DNA from: Azolla caroliniana
Lineage: Eukaryota > Polypodiophyta
Direction: 5' to 3'
NCBI GenBank assembly: GCA_043228905.1
Contig: JBHGNT010000004.1
Coordinates: 24,676,001-24,740,000, forward strand
DNA: 64,000 bases
Shown here: positions 20,739-31,089 of the stretch, piece after piece
Numbering within the stretch: the first letter of the stretch is position 1
Layout of the letters: each line of letters starts with the position of its first letter
Program-made: the position numbers and the translations under genes
Notes under the pieces: model-generated
Seen by the model: the letters and a program-made list of their open reading frames with translations, nothing else
What the model was told of the DNA's origin: nothing
Database searches by the model: none

Positions 20739-22560
20739 TTGGACCATTCTCCAGTCAGCAGCCAAATCAACCTTGCCGACACCCGATCAAGAGAAATTCT
20801 CTCCTTAGCGGATTCAATTATCGGAGAAGTCCTCTACAATGCACAAGATGCACACACGCGGTTACTGGACTCCGGTGCAACATTCCACATGACCCCAACC
20901 AACGAATGGTTTTCAAATTATTCAAGCGGCGCTAGTGGCATAGTCCGACTAGGCAATGGGCATGAGTGCAGAATAGCAAGAGTTGGAGAAGTAGCAATTC
21001 AATTGTCAAATGGCAACACAATAATCCTGCACCAAGTCTGGCACGTACCCGATCTTAAAAGGAGTTTGGTCTCCATCGGCATGCTAGCCGAAGACAGGTA
21101 CCGAACGACTTTAAGTGAGTCGGTATGGATGATCAGTCGGGGAAATCTCAGAATTGGGAGTGGACACAAGTACAATGGTGATCAATCCAGAAGGGGTTGT
21201 GAACGTGGCCAAAAAGACTGACCCAAACCTATGGCATGGCTGACTTGGCCATATGTCTCAAGCCGGACTTGATCGGTTGATGGCAATCGGCTACATTCCA
21301 AAACTCCAAGCAAAAACGGACTTCTGCGAGCATTGTCGATACGGGAAACTGACCCGAAGTCTGCACTCTCTCCACTACGAGACGGTATGGCAACCCCTAG
21401 AGCTCATGCACACATATATATGTGGGCCCATGCTAGAGCGATCACTAGGAGGCGCCCGATACTTCATCACTATTGTAGATGACTACACACAAAAGTTCTG
21501 TGCCTACTCCATTAGGTCCAAAGACGAAGTGCTCAAGGTCTTCACTCGGTGGATATTTGAAGTGGAGAACCGGTCGGGATACAGGGTGAAGACACTCTGA
21601 TCCGACAACGGAGGTGAGTACACCTCTAGAGCCTTCAAACAATACTTGTCCGACAAAGGGACATCAAAAGAGCTTTCCCTACGCACCCATGTAGAATGGG
21701 GTGGTTGAACGGATCAACCCAACAATCCAAGAGAGGGTGACGACAATGCTACAACAAGTTGAACTAAAGCTGGAGTTCTGGGCGAAGGCATTGCAGACGG
21801 CAGTATACCTGGTAAATCTATCACCGTTGAAAGAAATCAAGCTCGAAGTGCCACAAGCACTATGGTCAGGCAAACAACTGACCTACGATAGGCTCCGTAT
21901 ATTCAGATGCGAAGCCTATGCATTTATCCACAAGGAGAAAAGGACCAAGTTGGCACCCCATGCGACGAAGTACATATTTCTCGGTTATGGAACTGATGGG
22001 GACTTCGGCTACAGGCTATGGGACCCGGAGAACCGGAAACTGATCCGGAACAGTGATATAGTCTTCAATGAAGACTCTATCTTCTCTCAGCGGAACCAAC
22101 AGAAAATAGTTGGTAAAAAGGTATCCTTCGAAGCCAACAGAGATGTCGTAGAAGGACTGTCCCACCAAGCCGAATCGGAGATTCGACAAACAGTTGAACC
22201 AGACCAAGCCGCCAACATACCTACCAACTCCAAATCGGTAGGAGGTCCACTAGTTGAACTCGAAGACAAAGCCATCAAAGACAAAGCTGATTCAACAAGA
22301 GTCGAACAAGGCAAAGTCAACCAGATTCAATTTGGAAACAGACCCGAGTCGGCAAAGTCCATAAGGGAGGACAACATGACATCGCCGAAATCCCAAGATG
22401 GGGGCGAGTCACCCAACAGGACTCCTGACTTGAGTGGTTCCACAAATACCGATCGAACAACAGAGCTGATCCAAGAATCCAAACCGATCAATATGGCATT
22501 CAGGAGATCCGGACGAAATCAAAGGCCAACAGAAGTTTTATCAATCGGGCCTTGACTACG
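20739..22560 (+). pseudogene. copia protease and integrase relic
   Basis: The protease motif LLDSGATFHMTP lies at about 20862-20897, followed by the HVPDLKRSLVSIGMLAEDRY segment and a GAG-pre-integrase region (FCEHCRYGKLTRS). The integrase core follows (FITIVDDYTQKFCAYSI … SDNGGEYTS, 21460-21630) and a C-terminal part up to FNEDSIFSQRNQ. A hydrophilic linker ends near RRSGRNQRP at 22530. Stops lie at 21219-21221, 21598-21600 and 22553-22555. Confidence 0.87.
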
Positions 22561-24417
22561 TCCATTACATCGATGCAGGCGAACCCAACACATACGAAGA
22601 AGTTATGGCCGCACTAGACGTTGATACATGGCTACAAGCCATGAAATCCGAAATGGACTCAATTCATCGGAATCAAACATGGGAGTTGGTCGAACAACCA
22701 GCTGGAAGAAACCCGCTACCTTGCAAATGGGTTTTCCAATACAAATATGTATCTGACTCAGAGAAACCCAAGTAGAAAGCTCGACTTGTCACGAAAGGAT
22801 TCAAACAAGAACATGGAGTCGACTACAACGAGATATTGTCACCAGTAGTCAAGATGACCACCCTCAGACACCTACTAGGAGTTGTGGCGACAAACGAAGG
22901 AGAGCTAGAGTAGCTAGATGGAAAGACGACGTTCCTACATGGAGATCTGGAAGAAGACATTTACATGTCTCAACTGGCAGGCTTCACGACGACGGGGAAA
23001 GAAAGTCACCTCATATGCCGCCTGAAGAAAAGTCTCTATGGCTTGAAACAAGCGCCAAGGATGTGGTACCAGAAGTTTGACTCCTACATCAGGCATCTTG
23101 GATACCGTTGATCGGACTCCAACCCATGCATGTACATTCGGCAACTAGCCCACGAGTCTAGGATTTATCTGATCCTATATGGCGACGACATGCTGATTGC
23201 AGGAAGCAATCGAGTAGAGATCGGAAAGCTGAAGCGGAGCCTTCACGACAAGTTTGCGATGAAGGATCTTGGACAAGCCCGACACAAACTGGGCATGAGG
23301 ATTAGGCGAAATTGGATGACCAAGACTCTCCGACTCTCCCAGTCCGACTATATCCGAAAGGTGTTGAATCACTTCAATATGGAGAATGTGAAGCCAACAC
23401 CAACACCACTTCTGACGTCAATCCGAATATCGGACATAGACTCTCCTTCAAGGGACAAGGAGAGAGAGCTTAATGGAAAGATGCCCTATGCATCGGCCGT
23501 AGGAAGTATCATGTACGCAATGGTGGCGACCCAACCCGACCTAGCCTATGTCATAGGGGTGGTCAGTTGGTACATGTCGAATCCAGGACAGAAGCATTGG
23601 GATGTCGTCAAGCACATCTTCAGGTACCTGAGAGGGACCGAAGGTATAGAGCTGACTTTCAGTTTGACAACCTCAGTCGAAGTCAAAGGCTACACTAAAT
23701 CCGACTATGTCGGCAATACGGACAATCGGAAGTCAACATCAAGCTATATTTTTACCTATGGTGGCGGTGCTATATCATGGAGGTCGAAGCTTCAAGAATG
23801 CACGGCCCTATCGACCACAGAAGCCGAGTACATAACAGCATCAGAGGCAATGAAGGAAGTGATCTGGCTGCACCGACTCTCATCTACAAGCCGAATCGAC
23901 CAACCAACGCCAAGCATTTATTGCAACTCACAGAGCATTATACACCTATCTATCATGCAAAGACAAAGCATATTGAGGTGCGGTATCATCACATCCGAGA
24001 GCTCAAAGAGCGTTATACACCTCATCAACAATCATGTCTATCATGCAAAGACAAAGCATATTGAGGTGCAGTATCATCACATCTCATCTACAAGCCGAAT
24101 CAACCAACCAATGCCAACCATCTATTGCGACTCACAGGGCGCCATACACCTCACCAACAATCCTGTCTATCACGCAAAGACAAAGCCTATTGAGGTGCGG
24201 TATCATCACATCTCATCTACAAGCTGAATCAATCGACCAACACCAACCATCTATTGCGACTCACAGAGCGCTATACACCTCATCAACAATCATGTCTATC
24301 ACCGAGAAGAAGCTCGAAGTCCAGAAGATCAACGCCAAGGTGAACATCGTTGATTGCCTGACGAAGCCACTCCCAAATGAATGCTTTGGAACACTAAGGA
24401 CAAATATGGGACTATGA
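22560..24417 (+). pseudogene. copia reverse transcriptase and RNase H relic with amplified segment
   Basis: RT motifs visible are TYEEVMAALDVDTWLQAMKS, LPCKWVFQYKYVSDSEKPK (then a stop, 22774-22776), [38 protein letters not shown] and the catalytic YGDDMLIAG near 23180-23206 (YVDD is usual). Further stops lie near 22912 and 23110. The frame 23130-24227 carries the rest of RT and RNase H (PYASAVGSIMYAMVATQPDL … TEAEYITASEA). From about 23878 the IYCNSQS…HIEV segment is repeated several times. The polyprotein end (NIVDCLTKPLPNECF) follows in another frame. Confidence 0.87.
23878..24303. repeat. tandem copies of an RNase H segment (129-bp unit)
   Basis: ACAAGCCGAATC and its variant recur at 23886, 24090 and 24219. 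The last spacing is 129 bp. The first is 204 bp because it includes an extra partial copy of 75 bp starting near 24000. Both lengths are multiples of 3, so the frame stays open through the first copies. Confidence 0.9.
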
Positions 24418-24419
24418 TA

Positions 24420-25095
24420 AGCGACCGAGCATAAGAAGGCCGAACGAGGAGCAAAAGGTAAGTCGAACCGATCAACTCAGACAAGTCAATCTGATTGACT
24501 AACCGAACCAGGCTAGACATTGAACACATCTTTGCCGACTCAGCCACATGCCGATTGACTTGTAAATATAAATTTAGATTAATTTTGTAATCTAGGTTTA
24601 CGAGGGAGATAACCCCAAACACTTGTACATGTCACGGACACACCAAGTGCGGACTAAGACGGAGCACGGATGATGAGGCTACGACGGAGCGAGGACAGAA
24701 TGACACAAGAGCATAAAGATAGAGATGAAGATTAAGGAGAGAAGATGGGCGAAACGAGAATACTAGATTGATATGTCCATGACTGGCGTTGTTCACCTTG
24801 AATTCCTTCAAGGTGAACTCAACTATTTATACTAAGTGGCATGCATACCTGTTGCACGCATGTGATACAATAGAGCATGTAGGCAGTAGGTACGCATGCA
24901 TGTGCCAAGTGTAAATAATACAAGGGAGAAATTATGCACATGATGCTAGCTAAAACCTACAATGAGGAAGTATATACATGATTATATGCTAGATGTGTGG
25001 TTAACACATAACACTCGATTATAACATGGTCATGTCAAGAGTTCGAATCTTGACAGTACATGCCGGAAAGAGTAGTCCTTTTACGGGGGAGTTTG
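24420..25095 (+). other. copia 3' non-coding region
   Basis: Between the polyprotein end and the 3' LTR. It holds an 8-bp perfect hairpin TGTCAAGA-GTTCGAA-TCTTGACA (25033-25055) whose loop reads like a tRNA T-loop or B box. The purine-rich CGGGGGAG just before the LTR is the likely second-strand primer. Confidence 0.6.
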
Positions 25096-25396
25096 TTAAC
25101 ATAAAAGCCCGACTCCTTCCAATTTGTATCGTAGTGTGAACTCATCCAACAAAGTTAGGGCTTAGTATATAAGGAATAACCTAACGGTGTAAAAGAGAGA
25201 GAAATTCTTGATCGTCGTGTATAGCCATCTCAGAGTGAGAGAGAGAGAATGAATGCAATAACAGAGCTTCCATTAAATCTTAAACCATGTCTATCTTCTG
25301 TTGTATCTTCTTGCCTCCATTCGGTGTAGTTTGCCGAACACATACGACAGGTCCTCACATACACACACATACATTTCCGCGCATATTCGATCAACA
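25096..25396 (+). repeat. 3' LTR of the copia element
   Basis: It starts TGTTAACATAAAAGCCC, ends TCGATCAACA, and matches the 5' LTR throughout. It contains GAGA-rich sequence near 25193-25255. The flanking sequence continues CAAGCATAAAC. Confidence 0.9.
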
Positions 25397-26310
25397 CAAG
25401 CATAAACTCATCTGCTCAAGAAAATTAACAAGTGATTAATAAACAAGGGGTTGATTAGTCAATTTTGGAAACTCTGAAATTTTTTTGTTATGTATTTTGT
25501 GTTTATGTATTGTAGGTTTCTCTACACCAAGTTGTTATCCCTTGGGCATGCTAGATGTTGATCCTCCGATGGGGACATCTATTAAATACAACTCATGCCC
25601 AACAATATAAATTACAACTATAGGATATTTTGCTTGAATTATAAAGATAAATATTAAAGAAGGGCATTTTAAAGATTTAGGGTTACAATATATAGTGATA
25701 TCTTACAAGAGGATGTGGAAGCTGAAGTGTAAGAGCCATCCATAAGAAAAAGTAAATATTGTTGTTATGTGAGTGGCGGTTCATCAACTTAGTCTTTCCA
25801 TCCCTTTTCCTATTTAAAACCTCGTTTTAGGGTTTGAAGTGCCAATGTTCCTTTTTAGAGATTTTGTGAATCGTTAATTTAAGATAACTAGGAGCATGAA
25901 GCTTACTTCCTCTAAACTCCTCTTTGTATTTAACCCTCCATTAATGAAAGCTTGATTGTTTATTAATTCAATATCTAAACTCCCTTTTGTATTTAACCCT
26001 CCATTAACGAAAGCTTAACTCTTTATTAATTCAATATCTAAACTCCCTTTTGTATTTAACCCTCCATTAATGAAAGCTTAACTCAATCTCTAACCTCTTT
26101 AACTAAATGTTTATTTCTTGCAATGGTAATTAATCTCTAATGTGAGGGAGTGCATATAAAGAATTTCATCAGTCCATTGTTTATCAGTCCAAATAGAGCC
26201 ACAACCTTGAGTCCCCCCATTGCAAACCATGAGTAATAATACTATTGTTTCAAAAAAATTTGTGAACATCTTTGGAGACATGGAAGAAACTCAAGGTACT
26301 AAGTGGGTAT
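25397..26310. other. intergenic with a 63-bp triplicate repeat
   Basis: No gene is seen. A unit of exactly 63 bp containing TTGTATTTAACCCTCCATTA and GAAAGCTT starts at 25912, 25975 and 26038, the third copy being partial. The copies are nearly identical. Confidence 0.8.
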
Positions 26311-26319
26311 ATGTTTTTT

Positions 26320-26700
26320 TTTCCATAAAAATATCCTCCATTGGTATTGAAATTAAAGTGGCCAAAGGCAATATATAGAATAGTCCACTATTACAATGAA
26401 TATTGCATATCCCTCTATTTACAAGCTGACTACAAATTTCTTGGCCTTTTCAATGGCTTCTACGCCATTGCAAGCTTGAAATCCCCAAAAAATTGTTATC
26501 GCATTTGGAGACACTCCTTGAAGTTGCGAACAAACTTTGGCAAGAGCCACAAAAATATGTGTTGTACCATGTATTACTCAACATTCCTTCAATTTTTAAT
26601 GCAGTTTGATAGCATCATATAGCATTCCACATCTCACATAACCCATACTAAGGGCATTGGATGACTGTTCATTTTGATTAGCCAGCTTCTCCTAAGCACG
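26320..26700 (-). pseudogene. PPR-protein relic
   Basis: Minus-strand frames, shifted between pieces, read YVRCGMLYDAIKLH, VALAKVCSQLQGVSPNAIT and GFQACNGVEAIEKAKKF. These are typical of plant pentatricopeptide-repeat proteins (…MYAKCG…, GV.PN..T….L.AC….A.E..K). Stops interrupt every frame. The family assignment rests on these short stretches only. Confidence 0.45.
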
Positions 26701-26709
26701 CCTCATCCC

Positions 26710-28815
26710 TGCGTCCAAGGTTCACAAAAACATGCATACAAAATCCACCAATTTAAAAATCCCTATAATGTGATCAAAACTTTGCCGATGAATTCCAATG
26801 GTTGGGGTAAATGTATTCTGATGACAACAACACGTAGGGCCTGTGTTGTTGTGTATTCTAATCTCACGACCCCTGAATGTGACATCTAGTTAATGTAAAG
26901 AGTTAGATATGATGTGTTGTTTTAAGGTTGAGAGAGAGTGTATTTGTGGGCTTCCACACATAAAGCTCAATGTTCACATACTAATTCATGTATGGGTTAT
27001 TGATTGTATAAAAGGGGGGGTCTTCACCATAGTTAATTCTTAAGAAGATCAACATGGTTCATTGAATACAAAGTTCATATATTGTTTCATATTATCTTCA
27101 TATTATAATACATCTTATTCCCTCATCTTGTACAAGCACCATGATGTTGGATTTCGTTCCGAAGTAGCTCAACCAAACCATGGTGGTCCGTCAACAACTT
27201 CAATTAGAGAATAGTAATGTCTAGGTGTCCCTACACAAGATCCAAACCAATGCACCCATAACATCAAATTCTAACTCTCCAAACCCTTAGAGCCTAAGAA
27301 TTTGCCTCCCCAAAAAATTTGACAACATTTGGATCCACCTATGGGGATTCCTAAGTAAGATCCCATTGGTTATTTATCTAAAGGTGTGCGAATATTCAGA
27401 CAACTTCAGGTGAGTCAAGATTGGCACAAACATGGTTCACACCACAAATGAAAACTTGTCACCCCATTTGAGATATTTCTTAGTCATTTTCATTGACTTT
27501 GAAGCAACATTTGGAGATTTCAACAAACATAAATCTCGAGTGGACAATTTTTAAAACCTAAAACAAGGATCTAACATAGTGTTGACATATGCATCAAAGT
27601 TCTAGTATTTGGCACATGATGCCCGATAAGCTTTCCTCAATTAATTATGTTCTGGACTGGCTAGGTGGAGTGATTACCCAAGCTATAATGTGTGATAACC
27701 AACTATTTGAATTTCATGAAGAACATTACTTGGTGTGTCAACTACAACCAATGTTAACATCAATGTTGCCTCCAATGCCTGCAAATCCCACTCCAATTGC
27801 TAGATCTAATGATCACATAAAGATGGATAGGATCAGTTTTTAGCCTCTCATGTATACCCAATGATATCATTCCTTATGGGAGTGGAAGTGACCAAGGGGT
27901 GAACCTCGAAAGTCATTTTTATTGGGTGCGGAAAGAGACCATTATGCTAGAATATCGGGATGTTGTGTCACTTTAGTGGCTTGGGGGAGAACCAAATATT
28001 TGCGCAGGTATGGTTAAAGGTGCTTGATGAAGCTTACCCATGCAACCGCTCTCGTTACTGTCTACCATGACATCAGTGTTGGTGTTGAGGTTGCATTCAT
28101 TGGGTACTATTGATGGAGTTTCCAATGATCATGTGGGAAAAGTTCTTATTGTTGGCCTTGCGATCCCAAGTATTGTCTTTGTTGGCAAAACACATCATGA
28201 GTGACATATGGGTTGGTGACCACGGTTTGTCACCAAGTTTGTATTTGTAGGACATTGTCAATGATGCCCAAGTTCTCCCTCAAGACTTTATAGAATGATG
28301 TAATATAATTGTACATATGAGATCCCAATAGTGACAATCAAGAATAGTTCTATCTCGACATTTCTCAATTTCCTACAAACATTGTTATAGCATAAAAGTC
28401 ATAAATTCAAGAGACCGCAAGTTTGATTTTCTTCATGGACAAGGCCCCACCCCACAAATTGTGGTCAGTCTCTTGTGGGCGTTAAAGTGACAACCTACCT
28501 ATCTATTTTATGGTTTTCTTTCACACATGGGTGTCCTAAGACAAAGTGTCGGTTTGATCCTTGTAGTTTCTTTAACATACATATAAGATCGGTTGTGAAA
28601 ACTCATCGTGTGAAGGCTACCCATGCGCAATGTGGTGTCCTCCGACAAAACCTAGGTTTGCCTGTCTACCTTGAGAACAGATAGATAAGTTTCTCAGCTC
28701 TTGATGATGCTTCTACGCGGACAAGGAAAATCCCGGATCGATGAAGTGGGTGACAGGTGTGGTCCTGGATGGAGCGAAGTGTCCGCCACAGTGTGAAAGC
28801 GTCCACATTCATATT
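26710..28815. other. intergenic, no gene seen
   Basis: AT-rich spacer. Open frames at 27589-27843 and 28475-28684 show no recognisable domain. Confidence 0.45.
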
Positions 28816-28820
28816 CCTCT

Positions 28821-28823
28821 GTT

Positions 28824-28854
<31 letters not shown>

Positions 28855-28855
28855 G
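28821..28855. repeat. (CTT)n microsatellite
   Basis: A TTC/CTT trinucleotide run about 330 bp upstream of the RRM gene. It creates apparent poly-Lys, poly-Glu and poly-Phe frames on both strands. Confidence 0.9.
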
Positions 28856-29184
28856 ATGTGTGTGGCACTGGACCAGCCTCTGTTTAACTGTTGCAGAAGA
28901 AGCTTGAGGAGAATTTTCGACATTCGCAGACGCCCCGCGTTTGCGCTCTTTCTGCACACTTTCTAGTGTGAGCCTTCTACCCCCTTCTTTTTTTCTCCTT
29001 TGAATTTCCATGCCTCTGAAATGTTTGGTTATGGTTAGGCTGCTCAAATGGTAGGAAAACGAAACCTATAACAAACTCAAGATGATGCAATTGTAGTATA
29101 GAAAACCATATGCCGGATTGAGCTCAGTTCTTTGGCTCTAACTTGTCTGCATATGTGTTTTCTTCTCTGTCTTGAGAGAGAGAA

Positions 29185-31089
29185 ATGTCGTATGCTGGCG
29201 TCCATGATGATGTGGTCGACTATGGAGAGGGTGATGAGATGATGCCACTTCCTCAAGAAGAAGAAGAGGTTTATGATGACCTCTACGATGACGTCAACAT
29301 AGGTTTCTTTCAGAAGGAAAGAAATGATGAATTTGAAGATGGGTTAGGCATGATGGATGGCCATGATATTGAAAATGAAGAGAAGATTGATGTGAAACCA
29401 TCCCTTATATCTAGTCCTACAATTGAACACATTGCTAGCCATGGGGAAGAGGAAAATGTCAAAATCTTCAAGGATGATCCCAAAGAAAGCAGAGACAGTA
29501 ATGCAGGGTTTTCAAGTCACAATGAAGAGAAAAACGAGGTTCCTCCACCTTCTGCTCCATTGAATGAGAAGGATACAGAGCTGAGCCCTGATAAAAAGCC
29601 TTATTCTCCGAGAATTATGTCGACTGCTCAAAGTGATAGATCTTTGGTTGATGAATACCCTAAAGCTTCATCTGGGCCCATGATAGCCACAAGTTTTGAT
29701 TGTAAAGAAAGAATAGATTCATCATCACTCAATGTGGTCAATAGATTTGTCAACTTACCAACGGTAGAGGCTGAAAGTGCCCCTCGGATGATGACGACCA
29801 TGCTTCAACAAGCCTATCCTAGTGAAGGTGGGAACACTATGGTTTTCATTGGAGAGTTGTATTGGTGGACAACTGATGCAGAACTAGAGGCTGTTTTATC
29901 TGAATATGGGAGAGTGAAAAACCTCAAGTTTTTTGAAGAACGAGTCAGTGGAAAATCTAAAGGGTATGCTCAAGTTGAATTCTTTGATTCTATGGCTGCT
30001 CATGCTTGTAAACAGGGGATGAATGGTAGGAAATTTCATGACCGCCCTTGTGTTGTCGCTCTGGGAAATCCAAAGAGCATACAACAGATGGGTTATCAAC
30101 AAGAAAAGAAAACGCAAGCACAAGTCCAGTCGCAGCAGGAGCATATGACAACCAGAAGGAACAATAACAGCAGTACTACTAATAACAATCACAACAACTC
30201 TAACAATAACAATAGTTCAGGTACTGGGAGAGGATCCATTTACCAAGAAAGAGACAATGGCCGTGGCTATGGTCGTGTAGGAGGGGGTAGAATTGGTAAT
30301 GTTGGCAACAAAGGTGGACAAAGTGGTGGAGGCGTAAGGGGCCGAGGAAACTACATGGGTAAGGGAATCGGCAGTGGCAGTGGGGGGATGCCATATGGTC
30401 AGGGACACTCTGGACCAATGGGAGGCCATCAATCTGTGATGATGATGCATCAAGGAATGATGGGACAAGGTTATGATCCAACATATGGACCAATGGGAAG
30501 AGGCGGGGCTACATATGGTGGCTATGTGATGCCTAGTCATCCTTATCCAGGGATGATAGGGCCCTTTGGAGCAGGAACTATTCCAGGAGTGGCTCCTCAT
30601 GTGAATCCAGCATTTTTCGGTAGGCCTAATGGTATAGGGATGATGCCAATGGATGCTACACACCAAGGATGGATTGGAGAGGGTGCATGGGTTGCTTCTG
30701 GAGAGGACCAATATGAGAGGCGAGGCATTAGAGATGGAAGCTATGCGACAGAAGATAGTAGTGGCGGGGGTGTCGATCATGGCTATGGAAAAAATGGTGT
30801 CCATGAGAAGAGCAGAGTAAATGGGGATTGGCCAGAGAGGCATCGAAGAGATGATCGGGATGGAGAATGGCAGCAAAGAGATCGTTATCGAGAGAAGGAG
30901 AAAGATGGTTACAGGGAGAGGGAAAAAGATCTCGGAAAAGAAGAAGACTGGGAGCGAGAGAGACCAACTCGAATGAGGAGTAAGAGTCAGTTTGTGGAAG
31001 AAGAGGAAGAGGATCCCCGGGTAAGGTTAATGGACGAGGACTTTGGAAAAAGGCGGCGTGTGATGGATAGAGATCTATCCAATCTGTAA
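29185..31089 (+). CDS. RRM protein related to CPSF6/CFIm68 (634 aa, single exon)
   Basis: One uninterrupted frame of 634 residues. Residues 1-200 are acidic and poorly ordered. Residues about 218-297 form an RRM with RNP-like strands (TMVFIGELYWWTTDAELEAV … KSKGYAQVEFFD). The WWTTD and KFFEERVSGKSKG signature is shared with animal CPSF6/CPSF7 and with the Arabidopsis proteins often annotated as CFIm68-like. Then come an Asn-rich run (about 325-345), Gly-rich and Met/Gly/Pro-rich stretches (350-520), and a C-terminus dense in Arg-Glu and Arg-Asp pairs (540-634), like the RS-like tail of CFIm68. By family it should act in the nucleus in pre-mRNA 3'-end cleavage and poly(A)-site choice with CFIm25. 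The start is the first ATG of the frame, after a GAGAGAGA leader. The 3' UTR may contain an intron, which I could not settle. Confidence 0.85.
   Translation: MSYAGVHDDVVDYGEGDEMMPLPQEEEEVYDDLYDDVNIGFFQKERNDEFEDGLGMMDGHDIENEEKIDVKPSLISSPTIEHIASHGEEENVKIFKDDPKESRDSNAGFSSHNEEKNEVPPPSAPLNEKDTELSPDKKPYSPRIMSTAQSDRSLVDEYPKASSGPMIATSFDCKERIDSSSLNVVNRFVNLPTVEAESAPRMMTTMLQQAYPSEGGNTMVFIGELYWWTTDAELEAVLSEYGRVKNLKFFEERVSGKSKGYAQVEFFDSMAAHACKQGMNGRKFHDRPCVVALGNPKSIQQMGYQQEKKTQAQVQSQQEHMTTRRNNNSSTTNNNHNNSNNNNSSGTGRGSIYQERDNGRGYGRVGGGRIGNVGNKGGQSGGGVRGRGNYMGKGIGSGSGGMPYGQGHSGPMGGHQSVMMMHQGMMGQGYDPTYGPMGRGGATYGGYVMPSHPYPGMIGPFGAGTIPGVAPHVNPAFFGRPNGIGMMPMDATHQGWIGEGAWVASGEDQYERRGIRDGSYATEDSSGGGVDHGYGKNGVHEKSRVNGDWPERHRRDDRDGEWQQRDRYREKEKDGYREREKDLGKEEDWERERPTRMRSKSQFVEEEEEDPRVRLMDEDFGKRRRVMDRDLSNL

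Larger units (their letters stand above)
19520..25396 (+). mobile_element. full-length, inactivated Ty1/copia retrotransposon
   Basis: Two related LTRs of about 300 bp (19520-19818 and 25096-25396) flank gag, protease, integrase, reverse transcriptase and RNase H in the copia order. The 5' LTR is followed at 19821 by TGGTATCATAGCA, one mismatch from the initiator tRNA-Met primer site TGGTATCAGAGC. A purine-rich run (CGGGGGAG) precedes the 3' LTR. The flanks CAAAC and CAAGC could be a 5-bp target duplication with one substitution. The RT and RNase H sequences resemble the Tork/TNT1 lineage. Several in-frame stops and frameshifts inactivate it. Confidence 0.92.

Noticed and set aside
28666-29047. 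Minus-strand Lys/Glu-rich protein upstream of the RRM gene
   Set aside because: Created by the CTT microsatellite; no domain and it overlaps the likely promoter.
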